Below are positions 15,588-26,546 of a DNA stretch of 64,000 bases, piece by piece. The stretch spans positions 1,428,501-1,492,500 of the forward strand of contig LR746264.1 in the NCBI GenBank assembly GCA_902729315.2, read 5' to 3'. The notes under the pieces are model-generated. The model ran no database searches. It saw only the letters and a list, made by a program, of their open reading frames with translations, and was not told where the DNA came from. The translations under genes were made by a program, and so were the position numbers. Positions within the stretch are counted from its first letter, which is position 1. Each line of letters begins with the position of its first letter. Source of the DNA: Spirodela intermedia. Lineage: Eukaryota > Streptophyta > Magnoliopsida > Alismatales > Araceae.

Positions 15588-16055
15588 ATGAGGAAGTCGG
15601 AAGAGCAGACGGTGGGGGAGAGCGGCGGTGCTGAACTTCGGAAGGGGTTGTGGTCGGCTGAGGAGGACGAGAAGCTGATGAGGTACATGGCCAATGGGGG
15701 GCAGGGGTTGTGCTGGAGCGATGTCGCCAGGAACGCTGGGTTGCAGAGGTGCGGGAAGAGCTGCCGGCTCCGGTGGATCAACTACCTCAGGCCCGACCTC
15801 AAGCGGGGGGCTTTTTCTCCTCTGGAGGAAGAGCTTATCGTCCACCTGCATTCGCTTGTGGGCAACAGGTGATCTCTCTGTCTCCTGTCTGTCTGCCTCT
15901 CTCTCTCTATCTCTATCTCAAGTCTGACTCTCTCTCTCTCCCTCCCTCTCTCTCTTTCTCTCTCCCCCTCCCTCTCTCTCTCTCTCCCTCCCTCCCTCTC
16001 TCTCTTTCCCTCCCTCCCTCCCTCCCTCCCTCTCTCTCTCTCTCTCTCTCCCTCT

Positions 16056-16088
<33 letters not shown>

Positions 16089-16943
16089 CCCCTCTCTCTC
16101 TCCCCCCCCCTCTTCTCTCTCTCTCTCTCTCTAACGCAGTCTCTGTCCATCTACTTCTATACTTGAACCTTGAGATATTATATCCGTCTCCGAGAGGGGG
16201 GAGAGAGAGAGAGGAACCATGCAATACGTTTCTGTGCCTCCATCCGTCTCATTGCTAAGAGATCTACGTCTACTGTATAAGAAATTCTTAGCTCAGATTC
16301 GTCCCTAGATATATATGCACCTATGTTCAGAGAGAGACCACGAGAGAAGTTAAGTGAGAAAAAGAATGGCCGTGCTCGCACTTCTGCGCTTCCATCCTTC
16401 AAAAAGGGAGAAGCCTGAGGCCTCTATCTCCACCGTCTTCTCTGAAACTAAATTCCTTCCGCAAAACCATCTAGGTGGTCTCAGATCGCCGCCCGCCTTC
16501 CCGGCAGAACTGACAACGAGGTCAAGAACTTCTGGAACTCCACCATCAAGAAGAGACTGAAGACCACCTCCTCGTCGGCGCCGTCGCCGCCGCCACCAGC
16601 ATCAGCGCTGCCTGCAGTTACTCAAGTCCCCGGCCGGTGCAACCCGCCTCCTCCTCCTGGCTACTTTGTCGCGCCGCCATTGCCCTCCCAAGCAGGTCTT
16701 CAAGGAGACGGAAGAGGAATTTTTGCGCCGCCGTCGGAGAGTCTGAGCTCGGAAGAGAACCTTAATGGGGGAAGCTCTCACGGGAGCTATTACAGTGCGC
16801 TGGAAGGGATCGAATATCATGGAAACGGCTACGAAGAGGGTTTCGATGGGAATTTATTGGGTGAAGAGGGGATGAGGATGGGCGAGTGGAGCTTGGGAGA
16901 TCTCATGGAGGACGTCGCTTCCTTCCCTTTCATTGATTTCTAG
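15588..16943 (+). CDS. R2R3-MYB transcription factor, MYB46/MYB83-like
   Basis: Nuclear DNA-binding regulator. In Arabidopsis, MYB46 and MYB83 are master activators of secondary-wall cellulose, xylan and lignin genes. Two exons, 15588-15868 and 16475-16943, give 249 codons; the split falls inside the arginine codon of GNR|W, a standard R2R3-MYB intron site, while the usual earlier intron is absent. R2 covers about residues 18-68 (W22, W43, W63) and R3 about 71-118 (F76, W95). Family phrases include [48 protein letters not shown] and NSTIKKRLK. The C-terminus ends [19 protein letters not shown], close to the MYB83 end. Odd point: W22 and W43 are 20 residues apart instead of the canonical 19, with an extra L41 before C42. 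The subgroup call is from remembered sequences. Confidence 0.88.
15890..16131. repeat. Long CT / CCT microsatellite in the MYB intron
   Basis: About 240 bp made almost only of CT, CCT and CCCT runs, filling 40% of the 606-bp intron. Pyrimidine tracts begin a few bases after the splice donor at 15868. The reading frames across it are serine/leucine low-complexity and are not genes. Confidence 0.9.
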
Positions 16944-17394
16944 GTTGAATCATCTCCCTCTATGGACCATTAGACTCGAGGTTTCAAGATACTTACTCCT
17001 TTTATTTACTGAAGAGTATTGATTATTTTTAGATAAAGAGAGAAATATTACTGAGAGAGGACGAACCGTGGGAACCTCTCCCTCGCTAGGATGTTTCATC
17101 ACTCATTTTCGGAAGTCAGAATTCAATAGCCATATTTCGGGTAGTATGCTTGTCCTAGTATCATGTGGGACACAAAGATGATACCTACTCAAATTCATGT
17201 ATGATCTAGCCGTACCCATATAAAGTCATTAAGAATTCTAGTAAAGAAAGTACTAAAAAAACTAAATATTTTCACATTAGTCTAAGTAAGATTAATAAAT
17301 ATAGACTACGATCATGTGAGAGTATTATTGTGTGGGTCTTATATGAACTGACTCAGAACACTAACTGTGACTCACACTAACATTGTGTATATTG
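16944..17394. other. 3' flank of MYB, no gene seen
   Basis: AT-rich sequence between the MYB stop codon and the first retrotransposon-derived segment. No open frame or repeat family is recognised. Confidence 0.4.
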
Positions 17395-17645
17395 TTAGTG
17401 TTTTGGGTCAGTTCATGTAAGAGCCACGATGAGTTCATTGAGAGGGAGTTTTACGGATTTTAGTATACATCAAGCAAGCCTCAGAGAAAGTACTCATCTA
17501 TCGATGACACGACTATCTCCATGTTGAAACTTATTTTGATGGTGGATATATAAGTGACAAAGGCGATCGAAAGTCTACTACAGTTTATTGCACATATGTT
17601 AGAGGTAATCTCATCACTTGACAATCCTAAAAATAAAAGGTGATG
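17395..17645 (+). repeat. Inverted extra copy of copia RNase H region
   Basis: On the plus strand this reads as the end of a copia RNase H (degenerate DKGDRKSTT, then YCTYVRGNLIT). Its reverse complement recurs at about 17745-17990 as part of the minus-strand element next door. The two arms flank about 100 bp and could fold into a long hairpin. Confidence 0.65.
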
Positions 17646-17999
17646 CTGAAGATCTTCAAAAAGTGATCAAAGCTATATCATTTACCACACAATCTTAATC
17701 ATGGCTCGATACTCAAACCCGTCATTAGAGTGGGACACCACCCTTTATTTTTGAGACCGTCAAGTAGCGAGGTTACCTTCGACATATGTATAGTAACACA
17801 TAGTAGACTTCTAGTTGTCCTTGTCACTTACATACCCACCATCAAAATAAGTTTCAATACGAAGATGGCCACATTGTCAGTAGATGAGTCCTTTTCTTAG
17901 AGCTCATTGAATGTATGCAGAACCCATAGAACTCTTATTGTGGCTCCTATATGAACTAACTCAAAACATTAACCGTATACATGATGTCAGGGTAAGTGA

Positions 18000-18677
18000 T
18001 AGTGAGATATATTAGACTATACCAATTAACATCAAGAAGTGGAGAGGAAGTATCCTAGAACTACAAATGAACTTCTATGAGTAAAGTCTCCGACTTGCAC
18101 CTGAGTCTAATCTCTTAAAGTATGTTAAGAGCATACTTTTACTAGGTCATGGTGAGCTTCCTATCTTAGTACGTAAACTCGATGCCCTAAAAGTATCTTA
18201 GAGTCTCCAAGTCATGGATGTTGAGGTACTACTATAAATAAGCTTTGGTAGAATGAAGTCGGCCTCATCACTTTTAGTCACAAGAATGTCATCGACATAG
18301 ACTACAAGAATGACTAGGCCACCCTCAGTCTTCTTTGTGAGCACAATGAGATTCGCAATGTATGACAAGAAGTCAAATGTGGTGAGAAGATTACTAAACT
18401 TTATGAACCAAGTGGATAGACTCTACTTAAGCTCATAAATTATTTTCCACAAGAAACACACAGATGACTCTCCTTGAGCAACATACCTTGGAAGTTGCTT
18501 CATAAAGACCTGCTCTTTAAGATGACCATAAAGAAAGATGTTATAAACATTTAATTGGTGGAGAGACCATATTTGATTTACAACAAGAGAGAGGAACCCT
18601 AGGACGGAGGTGAGTCGGACGACGAGGGAGAATATCTCAGTGTAGTCAATGTCATATTGTTTTGAAGCCACAAGCAA
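18000..18677 (-). pseudogene. Copia reverse transcriptase remnant
   Basis: The minus strand reads YDIDYTEIFSLVVRLTSVL and HQLNVYNIFLYGHLKEQVFM, the start of the copia RVT_2 domain, and later VVYVDDILVT with the YVDD catalytic motif near 18300. Broken by stops; part of copia-1. Confidence 0.8.
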
Positions 18678-21636
18678 CTAGACTAGTTTTGTGATGTGCA
18701 ATAGTGCTATTTGGATGGTATTTGAGTGTGAACACCTATTTGCAGGTGACAATGTTGACGTTTGCCAGATGGAGAACTAGTGTCTAAGTTCCCTAAGATA
18801 CCAAGGCTCTACTTTCAAGTCTACGACCACCTTCCACTCAAGTACTTATGCTATCTTAGCATGTGAGTGGAGAATTGACTCAAAGGCCACAAAATGGGCA
18901 AAAGTACAAAAAGAGGGGGAAAGGTGATTGTAGGAAATGAAGTGAGAGACGAGGTGTTAGGTACAAGTATTGGTACCTTTGCGTAGGGCAATGGAAAGAT
19001 AAAGATCATCTTGAGGAGTATTGGGGACGTTAGTGGAAGGCACATGCGACTCAATGGAGGAGGGGGATGACAGATCTATAGCTGAATTAGAGGAGGCCAA
19101 AGGAGATAGAGAACTAGGGGGAGGAGGTGATGGTGGAGAGGACAAATGGAAAGGAGTCGAAGGAGATGGATCCACAAGGATCACCAAGGAGGGAAAGCCA
19201 AGTGGAGGAGAGGTGGCGGATCAAGGAGGAAAGGTAGAAGGGAAAAGGAAGACTCCTCATGGAAGGTGACATTAGTTGACGTAATGTAGCAACAGGTGTT
19301 AAGAAAGTAAACTTAATAGCCCTTCTACTTTGGGAGTAGTCGACAAAGACTCCTTTGAGAGCATGAAGGAAAGTTTAGGCAAAAAAAAGAAATAATCTTA
19401 AACGAAGTCAGTGCATTTAAAGACCAATCCTTTGCCTAGTGTTAGATATTGAAAAGTGTAATGAAAAAGAAAAAAGGTAATGATACAACTAAGGGCACAA
19501 GTAATGGCACTAATCGAGAGAAGGTTTGCAAGAAAACCGAAAATGAGAAGGACCTACTAAGAGAAAGGTTAGGAGTGACGAGGGTAGTGCCACGGCCTTT
19601 GACTGGACAAGTCTAACCATCGACAATGGTGATAGAGAGATGAAAAGAGGTAAGTTGATATAAAGATAAAATGGATGAAGTACTGGTTATATGAGTGGAG
19701 GCCCCTGAGTCAATAATTTACGACAATGAAGAGAAAGTAAGAAAAGCATGTGTACCTAGCGTGAAGAGAGTTGGAAGTGAGGAGAGGTTGACGAAAAAAG
19801 AGGTGTTTCTAGAATTATAGAGATTGATGTAATGACAAAACACATCATACTCTATAAACATCACGTTGACATTGAAAGTCAAAGTGAAGATGCTTGAAGG
19901 AGCGAGTGAGATAGGAGCCAAAAGAGCCATCATCAGTTAGGTGGAACCAGGTTTGCCAAACTGCTTTCAAAATTTGTTGGCCTAGTGGTTTTATTTGCTG
20001 CAATAGAGACATGAGGGAAAGGATTTGCAGCCCTTCCCACGAGGAGGAAGAACACCCTCAAAGCGGGAAGATGGGCCATCATCTTGACCTAGAGGAGTGG
20101 CAACGACCATAGAGAGGGAGAAGTTGCAGCACCTGTAGAAGAAGGTGGGGAGGACAAGGACGTACTAGTTGTGGCCTGAAGTGCCATAGAGAAGATGAAG
20201 GTGAGATTGGGTACTTAATCATCGGAGAGAATGAAACTATGGATCTAGGATGCAGTGGAAGGATGAAGTTTGTTAAGGTACACACCAGCATAGAACTCCT
20301 AGCGATTAGAATTGGAGCGTCAAAAGGTCTAAGGTGGGAGGTAGATAAATATCTAGCTCTTGAATGAGAGCTAGATTGTAGTATGCTTGGAGAGAGAAAT
20401 TCCCTTACTTGTAGTTGAGGAGAGTCTAAGATCTCCACCACTTGACTGATGTTCATCTAATTGATGAATATCACCTCTAAATTGTCTCATAGAAGGTATG
20501 TCAGCTTGATACTAGAGAGAGGCTTGACGATGCTTCGCTTGATGCTATGGAGCATCCAAATGATAATGGTCAAGTCGATTTGTGACTAGTAGGTAAATAA
20601 GGGTCATGGAGAGTTGAATAATCATTCATGAGATGATGAAGGAGGTAGTAGGACTACAAAAAGAGCTCGAAGTTGGATACCCATGATGCATAATTATGGT
20701 CGTTGAATGTGTAAATGGGTCAGGTGAGTTGCGCCATAATGGAGTGGCGGGCTAGAGGGGCCACTAGGTAGAATGTCATCTAGTAGGAGCTCCGAGGCAG
20801 GTGGGGATGGAGACGATGAAGAAGCAACGAAAGAGGTCATAAAGGCGCAGGTACAAGTAGAGTACAAATGGTGCCGGAATGACGTGGGGAGGTCGTGGCC
20901 TAGAGGCAGGTGCCGGCAGAGAGGGGCACGTTGGGAGGGTAGGGCAGGTGCTGACGACGAAGACCTCAAGGCATGGCCAGAGGGAGGCAGAAGCAGTGGT
21001 GGAGACTACGGTGGCGCAGCAGTGGCAGCGGTGGCTGCAGCAGTGGGGGAGGCCATGGCTGCGGCAGTAGAGGCCACAACGGCAGAGGCGGCAACGACGG
21101 AGGCTGCAGCAATAGAGCACACTGTGACAGGTTCACCTAAGGCGCACCGTCTTGGGCATGTCGTGGTGGCGGTGGTGATCGAGGGCGGCGGGTGGCACCT
21201 AGGGCACGCCCAGTAGGGATGCGGAAGCCACCTAGGGCACACTCGGTAGGGAGGTGGATGCCGCCTAGGACACACCCAGCGTGGTGGCCTGGAGCAGCCG
21301 GAGGAGGCTGCGGTGGTGGCAGCAGGGAGGCTGCGGCGGTGGTGGTGTGGCAGCCTAGAGGAGCAGCCGGTGGCCTGAAGGAGCAGCTGGCGGTGGCACG
21401 GCAGCCTGGAGAGGGGCGGAAGCAGAGGCGGCATCAGTGAGGGGTGGTGGTGGAGGAGGACTGCCACAAAGACTATGGCCGCTGAGGAGGAGGGCGCTGA
21501 AGAAAGGAACGATGTTGGAAGGTGGGCACTAGTGAGAGGAGAAGGACATCGCCGAATGAGGGCACTACTAGAGGAGGGTGGCGCGCCAAAGAGGGAGGCA
21601 GCAACTGGAGAGAATCTAGGGCTCTGATACCATGTT

Positions 21637-21770
21637 AACAATAAAAGAGAAAACTCTAGAATTCATAGAGGAGAATAGAATACTACATGTGTCTATATAG
21701 AAGAGGAGAGAAGGAGATAGAAATAATAGACCCTAATAGGCCGAGAGTCTGATGATAGTGGCAAAGTCAA
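21637..21770 (-). repeat. 5' LTR of copia-1
   Basis: Begins TGTTAACA on the plus strand, next to the primer-binding site, and carries a TATA motif (CTATATAG, near 21693-21702). It resembles the 141-bp LTRs of the element at 55-58.7 kb (shared ATCAGACTC near the start and TCTAGAGTTTTCTC near the end). The outer border is approximate. Confidence 0.55.
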
Positions 21771-24700
21771 GCTCAAGGTATAAGAATTAACTACTCAACT
21801 CCAAGACAGTGGGGGAACATATGTGTGCCCCAAGGGGGGGCATTACAAGTCTTCTATTTACATTGGACATCACTGAGAAGGGTGTTGAGGTAGCTTCGAA
21901 GATGTACAAGCATGTGGGATGTCAACACAAGGGAAAAGAGAAAAATGGAAGTGAGGACCTCACCTTTAAACTTTCTTTCAAAGTTTCTATACACTCACCA
22001 ATCCTAACTAAAATTTCCTCTTTTTGATTCTTCACTAACATAAAAGCAAGTATTACAATTCTTTAGATCATACCAACAAACTACATCCAAATGATAGGAG
22101 TAATTAGGGCTAATAGAAATGTTAGACTATTGGTGAAAAATGAGAGAGAAAAATGATGGTAGTCTTACCAAGACTTAAGGTATGTTCTAGGAAGAAAGCT
22201 GAATGGACAAACTTCTAAACTAGAAGGTCACTATGAAAGCCATCTGACAAAGGTCATGAATACTCTAAATTGATGCCCTATCAATGTTGCATCCTATGCC
22301 TCCATATTATAATTATCCTGCACAATAGGAGTTAGACTTAATTAACCTTACACAACATAAGGTCTAGCCCCTAAACCCAATTATTCTAACACCAAGTCTT
22401 AGCAACATGCCAACATATACTTACTGACTCCTTCCCTTAAAATAGACAACCCCCTTGCTATTAGCCCCCTCTAAAATTGGGATCATTTGTGTCATCCACT
22501 ACCTGCAACAACTTCATCAAATTATATATCGTAACTTTTGAAATAGGTATTTGAAAAACAATTGTGCTAACAAAGTAGATATAATAGGCATTTGAAATAC
22601 TTTACTATAAAATATAAAACTATTTAGCATATTCACAAAAAACTTAATGCTTAGATTCATGACTCCAAATTTGTTCTTATTTTCATATGTAACACACTTT
22701 CTATTCATGGTAATAAATGAAATAAATCTTACACTTTTAGGAAAAAATACTCCCTTAAACATGTATATTTTGGCCCTGAAATGGCAAACTTGATGACATC
22801 TGATGTACAACATATTCTTTCATGATTTAGGGTTTGAATCCCTTAGGCCAACATAAAGGTGAGGCTCTTCCTTTCCTTCGTTTTCTGTCTTCTGTAATGA
22901 AAATTCTTTTTAAATTAATAGAGGCTGACAGAATAAGATGCATCGACATCTTCAATTGCCATGGTAACAAAGTGACCATTTTTTGTAATCCATCAAAGAA
23001 ATGAAAGTTTTCATGTAAGTGGATGTCCTTGAATTTCACAAATTTATTTGATATGATCGAATATCTCTAGTTTTGACATTTTAAAATAATTAAACATCAA
23101 CTATCTGTGGTAGTTCTAAAATCTAATTATTGTTGGTGTTGGTATAACCACACGACACCAAGAAAGGGGTGAATTGATAAAAGGTCTTGTAATAACTAAA
23201 CTTAATTCCTTACAACTCAAAACACTAGATTTGATCTCAGATCTTTTTATCACTTAATTTCAGTATCACTTAATTAAACCTATGTATTAAAAAATATATG
23301 ACATCAACAAAATTTACTCTTAGGGACTCATCCTTGAGTTTCACCATAAAATAATGTTCAGATACATAAGTAAATTGAAGATTTCAGCTTCAAAATGAAC
23401 ATGTCGAATAGAAAGAAAATGAAATCAGTCAAGCAAGAATACTAACAACCTTTGTTGAACTTTTCATGTCAGTTGCTTCAGTGAGGGTGTAAATATAACC
23501 TTAGTTTCCTTTTTGTTGATGCTTGAAGTCTTCAGCTAACATACAACAAGGATGACCTTAATAGTTCTTACCTTATAAGAACGATTTTAGTTTACTTGAA
23601 ATAAATGAAAGGTTGGTTGGAAGGCTTAAATCAAAAGTAGATATGTTGAGAATACAAACATAAGAGCATTTATTGTTATTGCAAATGTTGATGGTATAGA
23701 AAACTGATAAACTCGCCCTACAAAAGCTTGTAAATGTTTTAGTGGCGAGAAGCCCTCAAAATCATGCTCAACCCTAGGTTGGGTGAAGGAGAAGCTTTTA
23801 TAGATGTACTAGGTTGATTAATGTTCGTTTCAATTGTTAGTTTTGTCTAACTAATGGATATCTCAGTCTCCCTATTTAGAATATCAAGGAAAATACATGA
23901 TAGTTATGCAAAAAGTTGTCTTTATTTGACTACTTGGAATTGAAGTATTTGGGATATCCTTCTCAACAAGTAGCCAGATACATATATTTGCTGCCAAATC
24001 TATTTCTTAAAAATAATGTTCTCATTGTCACTTAATTTAGTGAATAATTTTTCTCCTCAAGAATTTTACCCCAATGGGAATTTAACCAATATCCCTGAAC
24101 ACTTGTATCATAAAAAAACTTTCAAGACACCTTAAAGCATCTTTTGCCATAATTGAAATTACTTCAATAATAGCCTATCATATTTTACTTTTTTTGTTTC
24201 ATTAATTTTGATGTGCTTATTATTAATTTCTCATTATGACATCATTTGTAAATATTGACACTTTTCACATCAATATGTAGTATTAAAATTTCATACAAAG
24301 ACATCAATCAAATATCTAAATTCAAGATTACTGATCAAAAATATGTTCAATGAATTTTCATATAAATATTTAACAAAATTGAATTATATATGAATACTTT
24401 AATATTATCCTCATGCCAATCATGTTCAAGATTAGACATAATATGATCTTATATGAATATTTGTCATCATCAAAACATCATTTATTTAATTCTTCAACAC
24501 TATAATCTTTCACAACTACTACTAATACAGTTTTCAACTTTAATCATGTGAGTCATTATTCAAATTTTACATTTCAGGTAATATATAATAAAGAAAACTC
24601 AACACTTTCACAACCAAGCAATGAGCGGATTCAAAATTCTTATAATATTTTTGCTTATTTTTCTTTGATCAAACTTGGAATTGTTCTAATAGAGTTTCAA

Positions 24701-25739
24701 ATTGAGGACTATCAAATAAAAACTTTAGTTAACATTTATCAACTCATTGACAGGTCAAAATAAAAATTGTCGAAGCTTGCACTAAAGTTGCATTATACCG
24801 TTCTTTTAGATTTATCACCAATAAAATGAGGTACCTTTTTCAGTTAAGGTTGTCATTTGACATCAATAAATCATTATTATTTCAATATTGTTGTGATTAT
24901 AATCTTGTTGTTAACTTTTTGAAAAAAAATATTTTTTCTCTCATCTATTTTAATTAAAATTGATCCAATGACTTGTATCACCTTGTATGAAGTAGTCCTT
25001 GCACGATAAACTAGACTATAAGATATATTGCTAGCAACTTTTGAATGGTTTTGATATCATGATATTAGATCATTATTTTTATGGTTTTGATATCATTTCA
25101 ATTGATTGGATTCAAATGACTTACCCAATCGAATATGATTTTTTAGATATTATAGAATATATTTTATAAATTTAATTTAGATATTGTGAATTATCAAAAT
25201 CATGATTATAAATATTAAGATCATGATTCAAGACGTTAACTTGATGATCATATTATATTTGAAGTGATTTGAATAAAATTTGATTGACAAATCATCATCT
25301 TATCAGGATATATATTGTTTATCATGTTTTAACAAAATCGAATCTTTATTGGTCTTTGGTTCTACCAATACTATTTAGATACTTTTGATGTGCCTTAAAG
25401 GAATCATGTATTAGTTTCTCTTAAGGATATCAAAAGTTATAAAAGGCATGTTGTATTGATTTTATAGTCATTTGAATTTCTAATCATTTGTGAAAATGTT
25501 ATTATTGTGAGACAACATAAAATAATACAGCGACTTTAACCCCTCTACAAATACAGCAACTTTCATATTAAATTTTTCTATAAATACAGCAACTTTACAA
25601 TAGCTAATTAAAGGTGAACGTCTATATTTAACCCCTCTACAACCTTAAGAGGTTTATATATTATTTACTAAGAAAAATCTGAAGGAAATCGTGAGATCTT
25701 TGTTAAACAATATATAACCACAAGAACTAAGTTGGATCG
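21771..25739. other. AT-rich region without recognised genes
   Basis: Nearly 4 kb of AT-rich DNA with only short, unconvincing open frames. Near 23160 there is a phrase (AAAGGGGTGAATTGAT) typical of a common plant repeat class; a similar phrase in reverse orientation occurs near 59650. Nothing else is assigned. Confidence 0.4.
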
Positions 25740-26546
25740 AAAACAACCACAGGAACTGCTCGACGGTGGAGACGCCTCCGCACATACGGCAAAATAAGGC
25801 CGCTTGGGATGCTCGTCCCTCCCGCGCGTCCCTAAATTCCGCAGCTGCTACGGCCGCTAATTGACACTACGCCGCCACTGGAGCCTGCATACTCCAACTA
25901 CGCCGGGAGTGCGTAGATCCACCCGCGGCGTTCTGCCCCCTCTCGCGGAGGCCGCCACGTGCCGGCGGAGCGAGGGGCATTAAAAACGTTCTAAATCTTT
26001 CACGTTTGACCTAAGCCGGGAGATAGAGAGATGAGCTGACGGATATCCGAGAGAAAGAAAGTTGACCGAGCAATCAGCGGGGAAGTCCCGTTCGGTTAGA
26101 TATGGTGACCAGACGGACGGTTGTAGCACCCGGTATTAACGGCCCCGATAACCTTCGGGTGCTTCACACGAACGAAGGCGCCGAATTCGGGACACGAAGA
26201 CGCATGCACGGGGGCAAAAAGAGAGGAAGAGGGACGGGGCGCCGGCGCCGGCGGCGAGGCGACCCTTCCGTCTGTCCCACTACCATCTCTCCGTCCATAT
26301 CCCACGGACATGCCGGAAAACCGTAAAAGTTGGCATGGAAGTTTCTTTCCTCGGACGCCCAAGCTCCGTCTCTCTCTTCGTCGCTCTATATAACCCGCGC
26401 GGAGCTATCTGCCATCTACCGCAACAAAATCACATATTCAGCCCTCCTTCTGAAGGCCAACCTCTCTCTTTCTCCCCGTCTCCTTATCCCTCTCGAACTA
26501 GTCCACCTCCACACACGCACACCTCTCTTGAGCGTAGGCGGCGCAG
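25740..26546 (+). promoter_or_regulatory. Promoter and leader of PG2
   Basis: Aligns with the regions upstream of PG1, PG3 and PG4. Contains the G-box core CACGTG at 25956-25961 and a TATATAA at 26387-26393, 154 bp before the ATG. From about 26217 onwards it is identical to the PG4 upstream region, while before that the two differ by several percent and an indel of about 13 bp. Confidence 0.6.

Larger units (their letters stand above)
17640..21770 (-). mobile_element. Degenerate Ty1/copia retrotransposon (copia-1)
   Basis: Minus-strand element read from right to left. A 5' LTR at about 21637-21770 is followed by a primer-binding site complementary to initiator tRNA-Met (TGGTATCAGAGC, at 21625-21636 on the minus strand). 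Next come a gag-like region (about 21600-20080), a protease with IIDSGASTH (about 19710), linker sequence, then reverse transcriptase and RNase H. The integrase core appears missing: the pre-integrase region passes almost directly into the LKGVFVDYS segment near 19350. Many stops and frameshifts make it inactive. Its relatives are the elements at 42.8 and 55.0 kb. Confidence 0.8.

Noticed and set aside
15710-16258. 182-codon frame across the MYB intron
   Set aside because: Mostly serine-leucine repeats from the CT microsatellite and out of frame with the MYB.
22826-22845. GGGTTTGAATCCC resembling a tRNA T-arm
   Set aside because: No acceptor, D- or anticodon arm could be fitted in the preceding 60 bases.
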